The notes: generated from the letters alone by a model not told the origin. Positions 18,632 to 28,981 are shown, numbered from the stretch's first letter. The stretch: DNA of 45,679 bases from an uncultured Lachnospiraceae bacterium (GCA_945868485.1 CAMBLS010000002.1:1-45679), one strand, 5' to 3'. Program-made: numbers and translations.

Positions 18632-20584
18632 ATGTTAAAGATACTATATTTTGATGTATGCGCGATCATTGTATTGATAATTCTTTTGGCGTCACTGTAT
18701 TTCCGTAATATGATAAGCGGAAGAACAAATAAAATTCTGGCATTACTTTTGGTCGATATACTGGTTTCCACAATTTTAGATTGTTGGGCAGAGGCATATA
18801 CAATCTGGCTGCCAGCAAAAGAATCAAATATCTGGTTTCGTGAACTGCTGTTTTCAGCTTACTTTTTATTTCGAAATCTGACTACGCCACTCTATCAGCT
18901 GTTTATATGTGCAATTACGGATACCTGGCATATTCTTGTTAAGAACAAATGGTTGAAATTGATGCTCATCACCCCTTATCTGGTGGTCTGTGGTCTATTG
19001 TTCACCAATCCATTTCATCATATGGTATTTTACATTAACGAGAACCTCATTTATACAAGAGGACCGTTGATTTATGTGCTGTATGCAATCGCTTTCTTTT
19101 ATTTTTTGTATGGAACGGTTTACCTCTTTACCTACAAAAAGCTGCTGACTGTGGACAAGTTTATTGCTTCAATCATCATGTACCCGCTTAATATTGTTGC
19201 AGTTCTTATTCAGCTGTTCTTTCCAGGATGTATGGTGGAAATGTTTATGACTTCGTTAACGATGCTCTTGATTACGCTTGTTGTACAGCGCCCTGAGGAG
19301 ACAATCAATCCGGTACTGGGTGTGCGTAGCTATATTGCTTATACTTTGGATATGAAAAAGGTATTTTATCTTCACAAGCCAGTGCAGATCATTTTTGTAA
19401 AGCTGGTAAATTACCGTGCACTTTTTTCACTTCTGGAATTTGACGTCGGCAATCAGCTGTTGAAAAGGACTGTGGCAGGTATGATGTCGTGCTATGGTAC
19501 AGAGCATCTTCCGATTGATCTGTATTATTTGGAAAATGGTCTGTTTGCTCTTGTGACGGAGAAAGATCAGACTGATAAATTGAAGGCGGTAGCAGAACGG
19601 ATTGCTGTGATGCTGACAAAGTCAATCAAGATGGAACAGCAGGATATTGAACTTCAACTGGAACCCTGTATCTGTATCTTGAGATGTCCCCAGGATATCA
19701 AGAGTTATGACAGTCTGTTATCATTTGGAAACTCGTTTTACACATATCTTCCAGCAGGCAACATTGTCAATGATATGATGGAGGCAAATGGACAGCGTCT
19801 GTTCCAGCTGCGGAATGATATTGACAGCATTCTCACCAATGCCATTGCAGATAGACGTTTTCAGATGTATTACCAGCCGATTTATTCCATTAAGGAGCAG
19901 AAATTTCTGTCTGCGGAGGCTTTAATCCGTTTGTATGATGATACTTATGGGTTTATTTCGCCGGAGCTGTTTATTACCGCGGCAGAAAGGAACGGAACCA
20001 TTTTGCAGATTGGAGATTTTGTACTGGAAGATGTCTGTCGTTTTCTTGAAAAATGCAGAAATGATGGACTGCCGATTGAATACATTGAAATTAATCTGTC
20101 AATGAAACAGTGCATGCAAAAGAATCTGCTGGATAAGGTACAATATTATTTAGAAAAGTACCATTTAAAACCGGGACAGATTAATTTGGAGATTACAGAA
20201 ACAGCGGCTAATACAGCACAGGATATTGTAGAAGAAAACATACAGAAGCTTACGGAGATGGGAATTTCCTTTTCTCTTGATGATTATGGGACAGGCTATT
20301 CCAATATCAGCAGGATTATGTCCCTCCCGTTTCGTATTGTCAAGCTGGATAAAAGCCTTGCAGACAAGGTGGATGACAGCAGAATGAAAATTTTGTTAAA
20401 AAATACAATTCGAATGTTAAAGGAAACCGGAATGGAAATTGTGGTGGAGGGTGTGGAAACAAAAGAAAGTATGCAGAAATTCGCGGATTTGGAGTGCGAT
20501 TTTATTCAGGGCTATTTCTTTTCAAGGCCATTGCCTGAGCAGGAATTTGTGAAGTTTATACGTGAGTCATCAATAAGCAGATAA
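18632..20584 (+). CDS. Membrane-bound EAL-domain protein (c-di-GMP phosphodiesterase candidate)
   Basis: 650-aa protein with a multi-helix membrane region (about 1-215, six or seven segments). A degenerate GGDEF-like middle (about 225-390) lacks a recognisable GGDEF motif, and the C-terminal EAL domain spans about 395-645. Catalytic-site motifs are intact: EAL at 429-431, INLSM, EITETA, DDYGTGYSN from residue 550, KLDKS and EGVETKES. The enzyme is therefore expected to hydrolyse c-di-GMP at the inner face of the membrane, with the membrane part as sensor. ATG 18632 is chosen over 18617 because CGGAG lies 6 bases before it. The next gene is a paralogue of the same layout, so this is a tandem duplication. 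Confidence 0.85.
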   Translation: MLKILYFDVCAIIVLIILLASLYFRNMISGRTNKILALLLVDILVSTILDCWAEAYTIWLPAKESNIWFRELLFSAYFLFRNLTTPLYQLFICAITDTWHILVKNKWLKLMLITPYLVVCGLLFTNPFHHMVFYINENLIYTRGPLIYVLYAIAFFYFLYGTVYLFTYKKLLTVDKFIASIIMYPLNIVAVLIQLFFPGCMVEMFMTSLTMLLITLVVQRPEETINPVLGVRSYIAYTLDMKKVFYLHKPVQIIFVKLVNYRALFSLLEFDVGNQLLKRTVAGMMSCYGTEHLPIDLYYLENGLFALVTEKDQTDKLKAVAERIAVMLTKSIKMEQQDIELQLEPCICILRCPQDIKSYDSLLSFGNSFYTYLPAGNIVNDMMEANGQRLFQLRNDIDSILTNAIADRRFQMYYQPIYSIKEQKFLSAEALIRLYDDTYGFISPELFITAAERNGTILQIGDFVLEDVCRFLEKCRNDGLPIEYIEINLSMKQCMQKNLLDKVQYYLEKYHLKPGQINLEITETAANTAQDIVEENIQKLTEMGISFSLDDYGTGYSNISRIMSLPFRIVKLDKSLADKVDDSRMKILLKNTIRMLKETGMEIVVEGVETKESMQKFADLECDFIQGYFFSRPLPEQEFVKFIRESSISR

Positions 20585-20633
20585 GAGGATTTTGATAAAA
20601 GCATTAGTGCTGAGTCTGAGGGGGACAAAGGAT

Positions 20634-22514
20634 ATGAGCATACAGTTTCAGCTATGTGGTTTATTTATATTGGTTTTACTGCTTATCTTCTATAAAAGTC
20701 ATAGAACCTTGCAGTTATATAAAGAAAAGGTATTCTATGCAGTGTTGTGCATTATAATAACAAGCTTGACTTTGGATATTTTGTCTCTCTATGCAATTGA
20801 ATACAGGAATATTTTTCCATTATTCCTGGTGGAACTGGTATGTAAGTCTTATATTGTTACTTTGATATGGGGAGCGTGGTCTGCCCTCATATATGTTCTT
20901 ACAGATCTTTTTTCGGAAAAAGAGCATAAAAAGAGAACACGTCAATTACTCATCCTTGTTTCCATTCAAAGTATAGTGATTTACTTCCTTCCAATTTATA
21001 TATTTGCAGATGGAAATCAGTCATATACTTACGGACCGGCAGTTATATGTGTATATGTCTTTGTGGGGTTGTATATTATCTCGACTTTAGTTACTACCTG
21101 TGCGTTTTACAAAAGACTAAATCCAAGAAGAGCATTTGCAACAATTCTCTGGATGGTGATATGGATGTCAAGTGCGATTATTCAGTTCTTCAACAGTGCA
21201 CTTCTGATTGTGGGATTTGCCAGTGCAGTAGGAGTTTTAATTTTATTTGTGATTATTGAAAATCCCGATGCAAATCTTGATCGCAGATTAGGATGCTTTA
21301 ATTCCTATGCTTTGACGGAATACATAAAGCAGCTGATTGAAGGGAAAAAAGAATTTGTCGTTCTGGAAATATCATTTGAAAAGACCAGCCTGCTGGAAGA
21401 ACAGGGGATGGATGCAGAGGAGGTAATGCGAAAAATCCTTCATTTATTGAGTCAGTATAATGATATTCTGGTATTTAAAAATATTAACCTGGGACTTGTA
21501 CTAATCAGCCAAAAGGCAGATAGGCTTGAGACCGCAGGAAAGGCAGTAATAGATAGCTTTGCTGATTTTGAGGCTTTTGGTAAAGAGGTAATGTTCATTT
21601 TGGCTATGCAGACAGAGGCATTCTCGGATATAGATGAGCTGTTCCATTTCCTGTCGTTTGTCCGCACAGAGAATGAAAATGTAAAAGGGCGGGTGATTCT
21701 TGCTGATCAGGATATGATTACCAAATATAAGGAACAATATCTGGTAGAGCGGGAAATTACGGATGCATTATCAGAAGACCGTGTAGAAGTTTTTTTGCAA
21801 CCTATTTATTCTAATCGGGAAAATGGTTTTACGTCTGCGGAGGCACTTGTACGAATTAGAAAAAGAGACGGAGGTTTATTGTCACCCGGAATCTTTATCC
21901 CTGTTGCAGAAGATAATGGACAGATATTGGAGCTGGGAGAGAGAGTTTTTGAAAAGGTCTGTGATTTTCTCCAAAATACAGATGTTGTAAAACTGGGTAT
22001 TCATTATATAGAAATAAATCTTTCAGTTATTCAATGTGAAAAGAAGGATTTGGCAGAAAGATTGACTACTATTATTGAGAGATATGGTGTCGATCCTAAA
22101 CTAATTAATCTTGAGATTACAGAAACTGCTTCCATAAGTGCCAGAACAATTCTGTTGGAAAATATGAAGAAGCTAATAGAAGCAGGATTTTCATTCTCGC
22201 TGGATGATTTTGGAAAAGGGGAATCAAATCTCATGTATATGGTGGAAATGCCGGTTTCCATTGTAAAGCTGGATTATGATATGTCCAAGGCATTCTTTAA
22301 ATCCTCTAAGGCAAAGCATGTTGTCAGAGCAGTTGTAAACATGGCACATGGCATGGACTTGAAACTGGTGGCAGAGGGGATTGAAACAGAAGATGAAAAG
22401 AACGATATGTATAGGGAAGGCATCGATTATATACAAGGATTTTACTATTCAAAACCGCTTCCTATGAAAGAATTTATGGAATTTATTCAAAAGAATAGAT
22501 TAATGGTTCAATAA
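20634..22514 (+). CDS. Membrane-bound EAL-domain protein, paralogue with altered loop 6
   Basis: 626-aa protein with the same layout as its upstream neighbour: about seven membrane helices (1-210), a middle domain with no GGDEF motif (about 220-365) and an EAL domain (about 370-620). EAL is at 403-405, and INLSV, EITETA, KLDYD and AEGIETEDE are retained. However, the loop-6 motif reads DDFGKGESN (residues 524-532), where active enzymes have DDFGTGYS. Both Asp residues are kept, but Thr to Lys and Tyr to Glu may weaken dimer-linked activation or catalysis. It could be a low-activity enzyme or a c-di-GMP sensor. A longer frame from TTG 20592 exists but starts only 3 bases after its AGAGG; ATG 20634 is preferred. 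Confidence 0.83.
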   Translation: MSIQFQLCGLFILVLLLIFYKSHRTLQLYKEKVFYAVLCIIITSLTLDILSLYAIEYRNIFPLFLVELVCKSYIVTLIWGAWSALIYVLTDLFSEKEHKKRTRQLLILVSIQSIVIYFLPIYIFADGNQSYTYGPAVICVYVFVGLYIISTLVTTCAFYKRLNPRRAFATILWMVIWMSSAIIQFFNSALLIVGFASAVGVLILFVIIENPDANLDRRLGCFNSYALTEYIKQLIEGKKEFVVLEISFEKTSLLEEQGMDAEEVMRKILHLLSQYNDILVFKNINLGLVLISQKADRLETAGKAVIDSFADFEAFGKEVMFILAMQTEAFSDIDELFHFLSFVRTENENVKGRVILADQDMITKYKEQYLVEREITDALSEDRVEVFLQPIYSNRENGFTSAEALVRIRKRDGGLLSPGIFIPVAEDNGQILELGERVFEKVCDFLQNTDVVKLGIHYIEINLSVIQCEKKDLAERLTTIIERYGVDPKLINLEITETASISARTILLENMKKLIEAGFSFSLDDFGKGESNLMYMVEMPVSIVKLDYDMSKAFFKSSKAKHVVRAVVNMAHGMDLKLVAEGIETEDEKNDMYREGIDYIQGFYYSKPLPMKEFMEFIQKNRLMVQ

Positions 22515-22519
22515 CTTAC

Positions 22520-22566
22520 AGAACTCCCATTCCGTTGAATCTTGCAATGGATAGGAGTTCTTTTTC
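22520..22566 (+). terminator. Intrinsic terminator after the EAL gene pair
   Basis: AGAACTCC at 22520 pairs with GGAGTTCT ending at 22561, with a second inner helix (ATTCC with GGAT) and a run of T residues after it. It separates the EAL genes from the surface-protein gene. Confidence 0.78.
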
Positions 22567-22639
22567 AGTTGACATAATTATTTTTTTGCTGTAAGTTATA
22601 TTATGTAAACAAATGCTTAAATGATTTACAGGAGTACAT

Positions 22640-25444
22640 ATGATAAAGAAAAGGTGCTTTTTTGCATTATTATTGAGTATTTTTATGTTTCTGCAGACTG
22701 GGATGAGCGTCATGGCAGAGGAAGCAGAAACGATACAATCGAATGAACCACAGGAAGGTTTTAAGGACGTGGAAGAGCCGGACGAGGATCTTGAAATGCA
22801 GGAATATCTGGAAGAAGCTCAGGAAGCTCTGGCTCAGATTACCGGTCAGGAATCCGTGATGGCACTGGTCTATCTAAGCGATACTTATCCAGTGAGAAAG
22901 GAACCTGACCATAATGGTGAGACTGTGATAACAGTAGAGTCAGGAATTACCGTTTTGATTGAAGGGGTAGGGCTGGATACGGATTATAATGTCTGGTATC
23001 AGGTATCTCTTGAGAATAATGGAAATACTTATACTGGCTATGTGGAAAGAAACAATCTGGCATATTCGAATGAAGTGTTTATTGAGTGGGAAAATCAATA
23101 TTTTCCACAAATTGCCACATTTGCCTTGGAAAGAGGCGGTTATGCGGATATCGAGCAGTTCCCTGAGTCCTATCAGGACAAGCTGATGCAGTTAAAATTG
23201 GCACATCCTAACTGGATATTTGTAAGACAAAATACAGGGCTTGATTGGCAGAGCGTAGTAAGAAATGAAAACTATAAGGACAGGAATCTGATTAGCAGCA
23301 AGATGGATGCAGCCTACCGCGGTGAATATTATGGGCAAAGTTGGTATTATGCTTCCAAAGCAGCGGTGGAATATTACCTGGATCCGAGAAATTTTCTGGA
23401 TGAAACCAGAATTTTTCAGTTTGAGCAACTGACCTATAATCCTTCTTATCATTCTAAAGCGGCAGTACAGAATATCTTAAACAATACCTTTATGAAGGGG
23501 GAACTTCCAAAATCGGATATGAGCTATGCGGATGCTTTTTTTGAGATAGGCGTTTTTCATAAGGTAAGTCCCTTTCATTTGGCATGTCGTGTTTATCAGG
23601 AACAGGGTGATGGAAAATCCGCATTAATTTCAGGAAGCTATGCGGGATATGAAGGATATTATAATTATTTTAATATCGGTGCATCAGGAAGTACGAATAA
23701 GCAGGTCGTTGAGTCCGGTTTGGCTAAAGCGGTTTCTTTAGGATGGAATACGCCTTATGCATCTCTGAAGGGCGGAGCTGGAATTCTGTCCCAAAACTAT
23801 ATTCTGCGAGGACAGGATACCTTGTATCTTCAGAAATTTGATGTAGATGCAAGTGACGGAACGCTTTATACGCATCAATATATGCAGAATATCATGGCAC
23901 CTTATTCGGAATCCAGCATGGTAAAGAGTGCATATGCAAGAACGGGAGCGCTGGACAATCCCTTTGTGTTTAAGATACCGGTATATAACAATATGCCATC
24001 GGTTGCCTGTCCAGTGCCCACAGCGACAGCGACACCCACGGCAACACCGACAGCGACACCCACGGCAACACCGACAGCGACACCCACAGCGACACCTACA
24101 GCGACACCCACAGCGACACCCACAGCGACACCTACGGCAACGCCCACAGCAACGCCTACAGTGAAGCCAACGGCAACGCCCACGGCGAAGCCCACAGCAA
24201 CACCTACAGTGAAGCCAACGGCAACGCCCACGGTGAAGCCCACAGCCAAGCCTACAGTGAAGCCCACAGTGGCACCTACGGCAACGCCCACAGTGAAGCC
24301 AACGGCGGCACCGACAGCAACGCCCACAGCCAAGCCTACAGTGATACCCACAGCTAAGCCCACAGTGAAGCCAACAGTGGCACCTACGGCAACGCCCACA
24401 GCCAAGCCAACGGCGGCACCGACAGCAACGCCCACAGCTAAGCCAACAGCAGCACCGACAGCAACGCCCACAGCTAAGCCAACAGCAGCACCGACAGCAA
24501 CGCCCACAGCTAAGCCAACAGCAGTACCTACGGCAGCACCTACAGTGAAGCCTGCGGATATACCGGTAGTAACACTGGCAGAAGCAGCAGATGAACCAGC
24601 GACCAAACCCACAGCGGAACCTACGGCAAAGCCAATGACTGAACCCACAGTACAACCCACGATGGCTCCTGCAGCTCCTTTGACAGCAGCAACAGCCGAA
24701 CCGACTCCTGTGAATGTGGATGAAAATACCAATTCAGTGGGAGTAACAGTTGTGGCAACAACACCTAAGCCTCAGACTGCTCCGGAAGAGGATGCGCTTG
24801 TTATGGATATGAGCAAAACTGGTATGATTTATGCACAGACGCTGGAGCAGATTAAGGAGCAGGGAAGAAAAGTAGTCCTTGAAATGAATGATCAGGTTAG
24901 CTGGTCGATAGATGGAAGCACGATAGAAAATGACAACTTGGAAAATATCAATCTCGAGGTAGAGCTTGGGAATAGTCAGATTCCTGAACGTAAGCTGGAA
25001 ATTCTGACAGAAGGTGAAATATATGTTGAATTATCATTAGCACATAATGGAGAGTTTGGCTTTACGGCAGTTCTTTCTGTTGAATTAAAGGAGGCACAGC
25101 CGGGACAGTATGCAAATCTATTCTATTACAATGAAGAAACAGGTGAGTTTGAATTTATGTGTGCATCTTTGGTAAGTAGCACATGCAAGGCAGAGTTTGA
25201 ATTCAAACATGCATCGGAGTATGTCATCATTATTAGTGATGATACAAAGGAAATGTTGGTAGAGGAAAAGGCTGAAGTTATGGCACAGGCTGAAGCGGAG
25301 GCAGTAGAAGCCATGGCTCAGGCGAAAGAAGAACTGCCAGCTAAAGAACCACGTAAGGCAGCAGGAGTTATAGCACTGATTCTTTTGGGAAGCATTGCAA
25401 TTGTAATCGGCGTATATTTGATTTTACGAAGAAAGGATGATTAG
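22640..25444 (+). CDS. Surface protein: SH3 domain, glucosaminidase, Pro-Thr repeat, C-terminal membrane anchor
   Basis: 934-aa exported protein. A signal peptide (1-26, ending MAE) precedes an acidic segment and an SH3b-like domain (about 72-142, [14 protein letters not shown] to YTGYVERNN). A glucosaminidase-like domain of the GH73/LytB type covers about 170-445 ([42 protein letters not shown]). A Pro-Thr-Ala repeat tract (about 456-640, mostly TATP and KPTA units) acts as a wall-spanning spacer and thins out to about 700. A C-terminal beta-rich domain (about 715-870), an Ala/Glu-rich segment and a membrane helix (906-927) with LRRKDD finish it. There is no LPXTG motif, so it is membrane-anchored. 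It probably cuts peptidoglycan glycan strands. Confidence 0.82.
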   Translation: MIKKRCFFALLLSIFMFLQTGMSVMAEEAETIQSNEPQEGFKDVEEPDEDLEMQEYLEEAQEALAQITGQESVMALVYLSDTYPVRKEPDHNGETVITVESGITVLIEGVGLDTDYNVWYQVSLENNGNTYTGYVERNNLAYSNEVFIEWENQYFPQIATFALERGGYADIEQFPESYQDKLMQLKLAHPNWIFVRQNTGLDWQSVVRNENYKDRNLISSKMDAAYRGEYYGQSWYYASKAAVEYYLDPRNFLDETRIFQFEQLTYNPSYHSKAAVQNILNNTFMKGELPKSDMSYADAFFEIGVFHKVSPFHLACRVYQEQGDGKSALISGSYAGYEGYYNYFNIGASGSTNKQVVESGLAKAVSLGWNTPYASLKGGAGILSQNYILRGQDTLYLQKFDVDASDGTLYTHQYMQNIMAPYSESSMVKSAYARTGALDNPFVFKIPVYNNMPSVACPVPTATATPTATPTATPTATPTATPTATPTATPTATPTATPTATPTATPTVKPTATPTAKPTATPTVKPTATPTVKPTAKPTVKPTVAPTATPTVKPTAAPTATPTAKPTVIPTAKPTVKPTVAPTATPTAKPTAAPTATPTAKPTAAPTATPTAKPTAAPTATPTAKPTAVPTAAPTVKPADIPVVTLAEAADEPATKPTAEPTAKPMTEPTVQPTMAPAAPLTAATAEPTPVNVDENTNSVGVTVVATTPKPQTAPEEDALVMDMSKTGMIYAQTLEQIKEQGRKVVLEMNDQVSWSIDGSTIENDNLENINLEVELGNSQIPERKLEILTEGEIYVELSLAHNGEFGFTAVLSVELKEAQPGQYANLFYYNEETGEFEFMCASLVSSTCKAEFEFKHASEYVIIISDDTKEMLVEEKAEVMAQAEAEAVEAMAQAKEELPAKEPRKAAGVIALILLGSIAIVIGVYLILRRKDD
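24017..24560 (+). repeat. 12-bp-based minisatellite encoding the Pro-Thr-Ala tract
   Basis: Tandem copies of an ACAGCGACACCC-type unit with variant units (ACGGCAACACCG, ACAGTGAAGCCC and others) run in frame through the surface-protein gene. The first ~130 bases are nearly pure TATP units; later parts are longer higher-order repeats of 36-42 bases mixing KPTA, KPTV and AATP units. Such tracts change length by slippage or recombination; in-frame changes in multiples of 12 would only lengthen or shorten the spacer. Confidence 0.92.
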
Positions 25445-25474
25445 GAGTATTTTGGAGTTTTGATGAACCCCTAT

Positions 25475-26383
25475 CTACAGATGTTTGTCTATATTTAAGT
25501 TGTATCGGTACTCCCGTGGGGAATAGCCGAATTTCTCGCGGAATACCTTTCCGAAATAACTGCTGCTGTCAAAGCCGCAGGCATTTCCGATTTCGGTAAT
25601 GGTAAGCCGGGTATGGGCTAGCAGATCACATGCCTTGCGAAGGCGGTAGTCCATCAGGTAAGTAAAGGGGGATTGTCCCAGAGTCTCGTTAAAACACCGA
25701 CAACATTCCCTAACACTGATGAAGCTGGAGTCTGCAATCTGTTTTAAGGTAAGCTTTTCATGATAGTGAACCGCAATGAATTCCATCATGGTTTTGATGC
25801 GGTCACTGTGAGAGCTTGCCTTTTTTGTTTGATGTTGTTCTCTGGTCAGTAAATAAAAAGCTTTCCAGAGCTGTGTCATTTTCTCCAGGATATCAAGTTC
25901 ATAGCCATCATATCCGGCAAGATAAATCTGATATGATTCTTCTAGAAGATCAATGAGAGCCTTGTGGTTCTGTCTAGAAGGATCCAGGCGAAACAGGTCA
26001 AAATCAGGATTTTCAATAATTGGATTGATATATTTGCGCATCAGAACGCTTTGGCTTTGTCCACCAATAAATTGAGGAAGAAAAATATGCTCCTCCTGTA
26101 TACAGGGATCCTGTTCCTGGCATCGAGTCATATGGAGAATATTGGCATTGATAAAGCCACCTTCCCCTTCCTGAAAGAAATAGCTCCCACTGGGAAGATG
26201 GTATTCCAGACAGCCTCTGCGCATATAAAAGAATTCCACTTCATTGTGCCAGTGCCACGGAAAGGTACATTCCGGGTAGACATGAAGATCACACAGGTTG
26301 GCGATATACGGGAATTCCGGTGTAAGAGTAACTGTTTCCTCCAAGGTGGACTCATTAATTCGGATTTCATCTGGGGATTCCAT
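25475..26383 (-). CDS. AraC family transcriptional regulator
   Basis: 302-aa regulator. An N-terminal cupin-like sensing domain (about 20-150, with FPWHWHNEVEFFYMRRG and FFQEGEGGFIN) is followed by the AraC DNA-binding domain (about 195-297). Its two helix-turn-helix motifs lie around LTLKQIADSSFISVRECCR and LTITEIGNACGFDSSSYFG, ending in KFGYSPREYR. GGAGG lies 13 bases before the ATG at 26383, which is rather far. The gene is divergent from the MFS transporter gene across about 140 bases, so it most likely controls that transporter in response to a small ligand such as a sugar. It converges tail to tail with the surface-protein gene. Confidence 0.9.
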   Translation of the reverse strand: MESPDEIRINESTLEETVTLTPEFPYIANLCDLHVYPECTFPWHWHNEVEFFYMRRGCLEYHLPSGSYFFQEGEGGFINANILHMTRCQEQDPCIQEEHIFLPQFIGGQSQSVLMRKYINPIIENPDFDLFRLDPSRQNHKALIDLLEESYQIYLAGYDGYELDILEKMTQLWKAFYLLTREQHQTKKASSHSDRIKTMMEFIAVHYHEKLTLKQIADSSFISVRECCRCFNETLGQSPFTYLMDYRLRKACDLLAHTRLTITEIGNACGFDSSSYFGKVFREKFGYSPREYRYNLNIDKHL

Positions 26384-26525
26384 AAATCAAATATTACCTC
26401 CAAATCAAGTGGCTGGCCATATAGTTATATTTTCTGACCGTTTTATGATAGAATAAGACCATCTGTATGCAATATTATTATACAAGCTTATGGAGAGAAA
26501 TCAAGATTGCATGGGAGGAACTATC

Positions 26526-27707
26526 GTGAGTCTTTTATTAGCCATTATTTATCTTGCATTTATCAGTCTGGGACTGCCGGATGCGCTGCTTGGTTCTGCG
26601 TGGCCCGGCATGCAGGAACAGATGAACGTCCCGGTATCGTACGCCGGGATTATTACAATGATTATTTCAGCGGGAACAATTATTTCAAGCTTATTCAGCG
26701 ACAGCATGACGAGAAGACTAGGAACAGGAAAGGTAACTGCACTCAGTACAGCTCTGACAGCGATTTCCCTTTTGGGCTTTTCAATGTCCAAATCGTTTAT
26801 TATGCTTTGCATCATTGCACTGCCCTATGGGTTGGGGGCGGGAGCGGTGGATGCTGCATTGAATAATTATGTTGCACTTCATTATAAAGCTAGGCATATG
26901 AACTGGTTGCATAGCTTTTGGGGAGTGGGAGTTACCATAGGTCCTTATATTATGGGAGCCTGTCTGACAGGAGGATGGAGCTGGAACAGCGGGTATCTGA
27001 TTGTTGGCATTATGCAGATGGTGTTGACTGCAGCATTGTTCTTATCACTGCCTCTTTGGAAAGAATCCGAAATTTCTACAGAAGGGGAGGCAGAGCAAAG
27101 TAGCATGAAAATGATGCAGCTGATTAAAATGCCGGGAGTCAAAGAAGTGCTCATAGCCTTTTTCTGCTATTGTGCGGTGGAACAGACCGCCGGGCTCTGG
27201 GGAGCAAGTTATATGGTAATGAACCGTGGTATGTCTGATGAAATTGCTGCCAAGTGGTCGGCACTATTTTACCTGGGGATTACCGTAGGCCGCTTTATCT
27301 GTGGCTTTATTTCCATGAAGCTGGACGATAAAACAATGATCCGTCTGGGTCAGAGGATCATTGTAGGTGGAATTATTCTGTTAATGCTGCCCTTGGGCAA
27401 CCTGGTTATGTGTCTGGGATTTATTATGATTGGTCTGGGCTGTGCACCAATTTATCCCAGTATTATTCACTCAACACCGTCCAACTTTGGCGCAGGCGTT
27501 TCACAAGCGATGATTGGGATGCAGATGGCATGCGCTTATGTGGGCATCACGCTGATGCCGCCACTGTTTGGAGCGCTTGCGGAATGGGTGGGCATAGGGC
27601 TTTATCCCCTTTATCTGCTGCTTATCACCATTTTCATGATTCTGATGTTGGAAAAGCTGAATGGTATCATCAAGCGCAAACAGGAAGAAAAACCTCAGCA
27701 GTTATAA
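26526..27707 (+). CDS. MFS transporter (sugar/drug class)
   Basis: 393-aa major facilitator protein with about twelve membrane helices. The first helix reads LLLAIIYLAFISLGLPDALLG, and the second is followed by DSMTRRLGTGK, the loop equivalent to MFS motif A. The second half repeats the pattern, with GRFICGFISMKLDDK after helix 8. The frame opens at ATG 26490, but GTG 26526 is preferred because GGAGG lies 7 bases before it and the helix begins right after; ATG 26511 is a third option. It is divergent from the AraC regulator, which probably controls it. The last 6 bases overlap the converging DUF362 gene. The substrate is not evident. Confidence 0.85.
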   Translation: MSLLLAIIYLAFISLGLPDALLGSAWPGMQEQMNVPVSYAGIITMIISAGTIISSLFSDSMTRRLGTGKVTALSTALTAISLLGFSMSKSFIMLCIIALPYGLGAGAVDAALNNYVALHYKARHMNWLHSFWGVGVTIGPYIMGACLTGGWSWNSGYLIVGIMQMVLTAALFLSLPLWKESEISTEGEAEQSSMKMMQLIKMPGVKEVLIAFFCYCAVEQTAGLWGASYMVMNRGMSDEIAAKWSALFYLGITVGRFICGFISMKLDDKTMIRLGQRIIVGGIILLMLPLGNLVMCLGFIMIGLGCAPIYPSIIHSTPSNFGAGVSQAMIGMQMACAYVGITLMPPLFGALAEWVGIGLYPLYLLLITIFMILMLEKLNGIIKRKQEEKPQQL

Positions 27708-28823
27708 AGCTTTCTTTACAGAAATTGCTTTCATTGGGCACATTTCCTGACAACAGAAGCAGGAAATACATCCCTTTCTTTTGAACTTTGCTTTTTTGTT
27801 TTCAATATTAATGATATGCGCCGGACAGCTTTCGGCGCATTTTCCACATCCAACGCAGAGAGATGGGTTGAGCTGTGGATAGGATTTGAACAGCCGTGCT
27901 GCAAGCTTCGCAAATGGTTTCTTTAAAAAGTCAGGCATGACTCCTGAGAAGTCAAGTTTTTTGGTGTCAGGAACCTGAAAAGGTGTCAATCCTTCCGGAA
28001 TTGGGTCACCTTTTAAGGTAATTTCATCCGGTTTGGCAAGTCCCATGTCAACTGCCTGGCGGATCATCTCTATTTCCATGGGGGCAAGTCCCATCAGCTT
28101 TGCCGCAAAGTAGTCCTGAGTGTAAAAGTCTCTTGCAGCCATAAGCAGATGAAGAGGATGTGAGGTGCCGCCGGTTGGACCGTTTCCTTCCATAGCGTCA
28201 ATGGCATCTATGATAGTAAGCTGTGGATTCACGGTCTGTGCAAGCTCCAGCAGCATTCGGGAAAAATCCTTGAGCTCTGGCCAGCGATAGTGCAGCTGGG
28301 GTTTTTCAAGTCCCGGTATGGTTCCGAAGAGGTTTTTAATTCCGCCCGAATAACCGGTCATGGAGTGGGTTTTCAGCTTACAGATATTAATGACATAATC
28401 TGCATTCAAAATAGGGCTGATAATATGGAAAGAATGATTGGAAAAGCCAGCCTTACAGTTAATGGTCTGTGCAGAAAAATCCATATTAAGCTTTACTTCC
28501 GGCTCTAACTGTTTCATTCCGCAGATATGATAGACGCCCTTCATATATTCGGCATTGTATAACCCACCGGAACTCTCGGCAAGGATGATGTCGGTAATGC
28601 CATGCTCATTTAACCAGCGCACAACCGCCTTGATTACAAGTGGATGTGTAGTGACCGGAAATTCAGGACTCTTTGCCATCACAAGGTTGGGTTTTATTAC
28701 TACCTTCAGGTCAGGACGCATGTCTTTGGCAATGTCTAGTGCCTCCATGGACTTGCAGATAGCGGGGTAAATCAGTTCTTCTTTATATTCTTGTACATAA
28801 TGCAATGTCTGTATCATAATCAT
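27702..28823 (-). CDS. DUF362 domain protein with C-terminal 2[4Fe-4S] ferredoxin domain
   Basis: 373-aa protein. The DUF362 domain (about 30-300) shows KVVIKPNLVMAKSPEF, ESSGG, NICKLKTHSMTGYSGGIKN and IIDAIDAMEGNGPTGG. The C-terminal 50 residues contain two Cys clusters, CVGCGKCAESCP and CISCFCCQEMCP, which bind two [4Fe-4S] clusters. Family members are often annotated as iron-sulfur proteins of unknown electron-transfer role. Two in-frame ATGs, 28823 and 28817, lie after AGAAGGGA, and either could be the start. It overlaps the MFS gene tail to tail by 6 bases and is divergent from the HD-domain gene. Confidence 0.87.
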   Translation of the reverse strand: MIMIQTLHYVQEYKEELIYPAICKSMEALDIAKDMRPDLKVVIKPNLVMAKSPEFPVTTHPLVIKAVVRWLNEHGITDIILAESSGGLYNAEYMKGVYHICGMKQLEPEVKLNMDFSAQTINCKAGFSNHSFHIISPILNADYVINICKLKTHSMTGYSGGIKNLFGTIPGLEKPQLHYRWPELKDFSRMLLELAQTVNPQLTIIDAIDAMEGNGPTGGTSHPLHLLMAARDFYTQDYFAAKLMGLAPMEIEMIRQAVDMGLAKPDEITLKGDPIPEGLTPFQVPDTKKLDFSGVMPDFLKKPFAKLAARLFKSYPQLNPSLCVGCGKCAESCPAHIINIENKKAKFKRKGCISCFCCQEMCPMKAISVKKAL

Positions 28824-28895
28824 TCATTCCCTTCTGTTTCAGAGTATGTTCATTTTAACACTGAAATGATTTTTTTGGAAGATAGAGTTTTGCTG

Positions 28896-28925
28896 TTGCT
28901 GATTGCTTCTTTCAGGGAGTATAAT
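28896..28925 (+). promoter_or_regulatory. Probable promoter of the HD-domain gene
   Basis: TTGCTG at 28896-28901 and a perfect TATAAT at 28920-28925 are 18 bases apart, and the TTG start codon of the HD gene is at 28982. Seen in the sequence; activity inferred. Confidence 0.55.
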
Positions 28926-28981
28926 GTTACAAATAAGGTGAAAAGGCATGAACAAAATAAGCTGTCAGGGAGAGAAGTGTT

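Noticed and set aside
22569-22602. A promoter for the surface-protein gene (TTGACA at 22569, TATATT at 22597)
   Set aside because: The spacing of 22 bases is too long for a standard promoter, and no better -10 element lies at 16-18 bases.
24017-24560. A CRISPR-like array
   Set aside because: Repeat units are 12 bases, contiguous and in frame, with no unique spacers; no cas genes are nearby.
23738-24732. Two long minus-strand reading frames (276 and 305 codons) opposite the Pro-Thr repeat
   Set aside because: They are by-products of the 12-base repeat: one gives a Val-Gly-Ala polymer and the other a Cys-Arg polymer. The plus-strand frame has a signal peptide, domains and a ribosome site.
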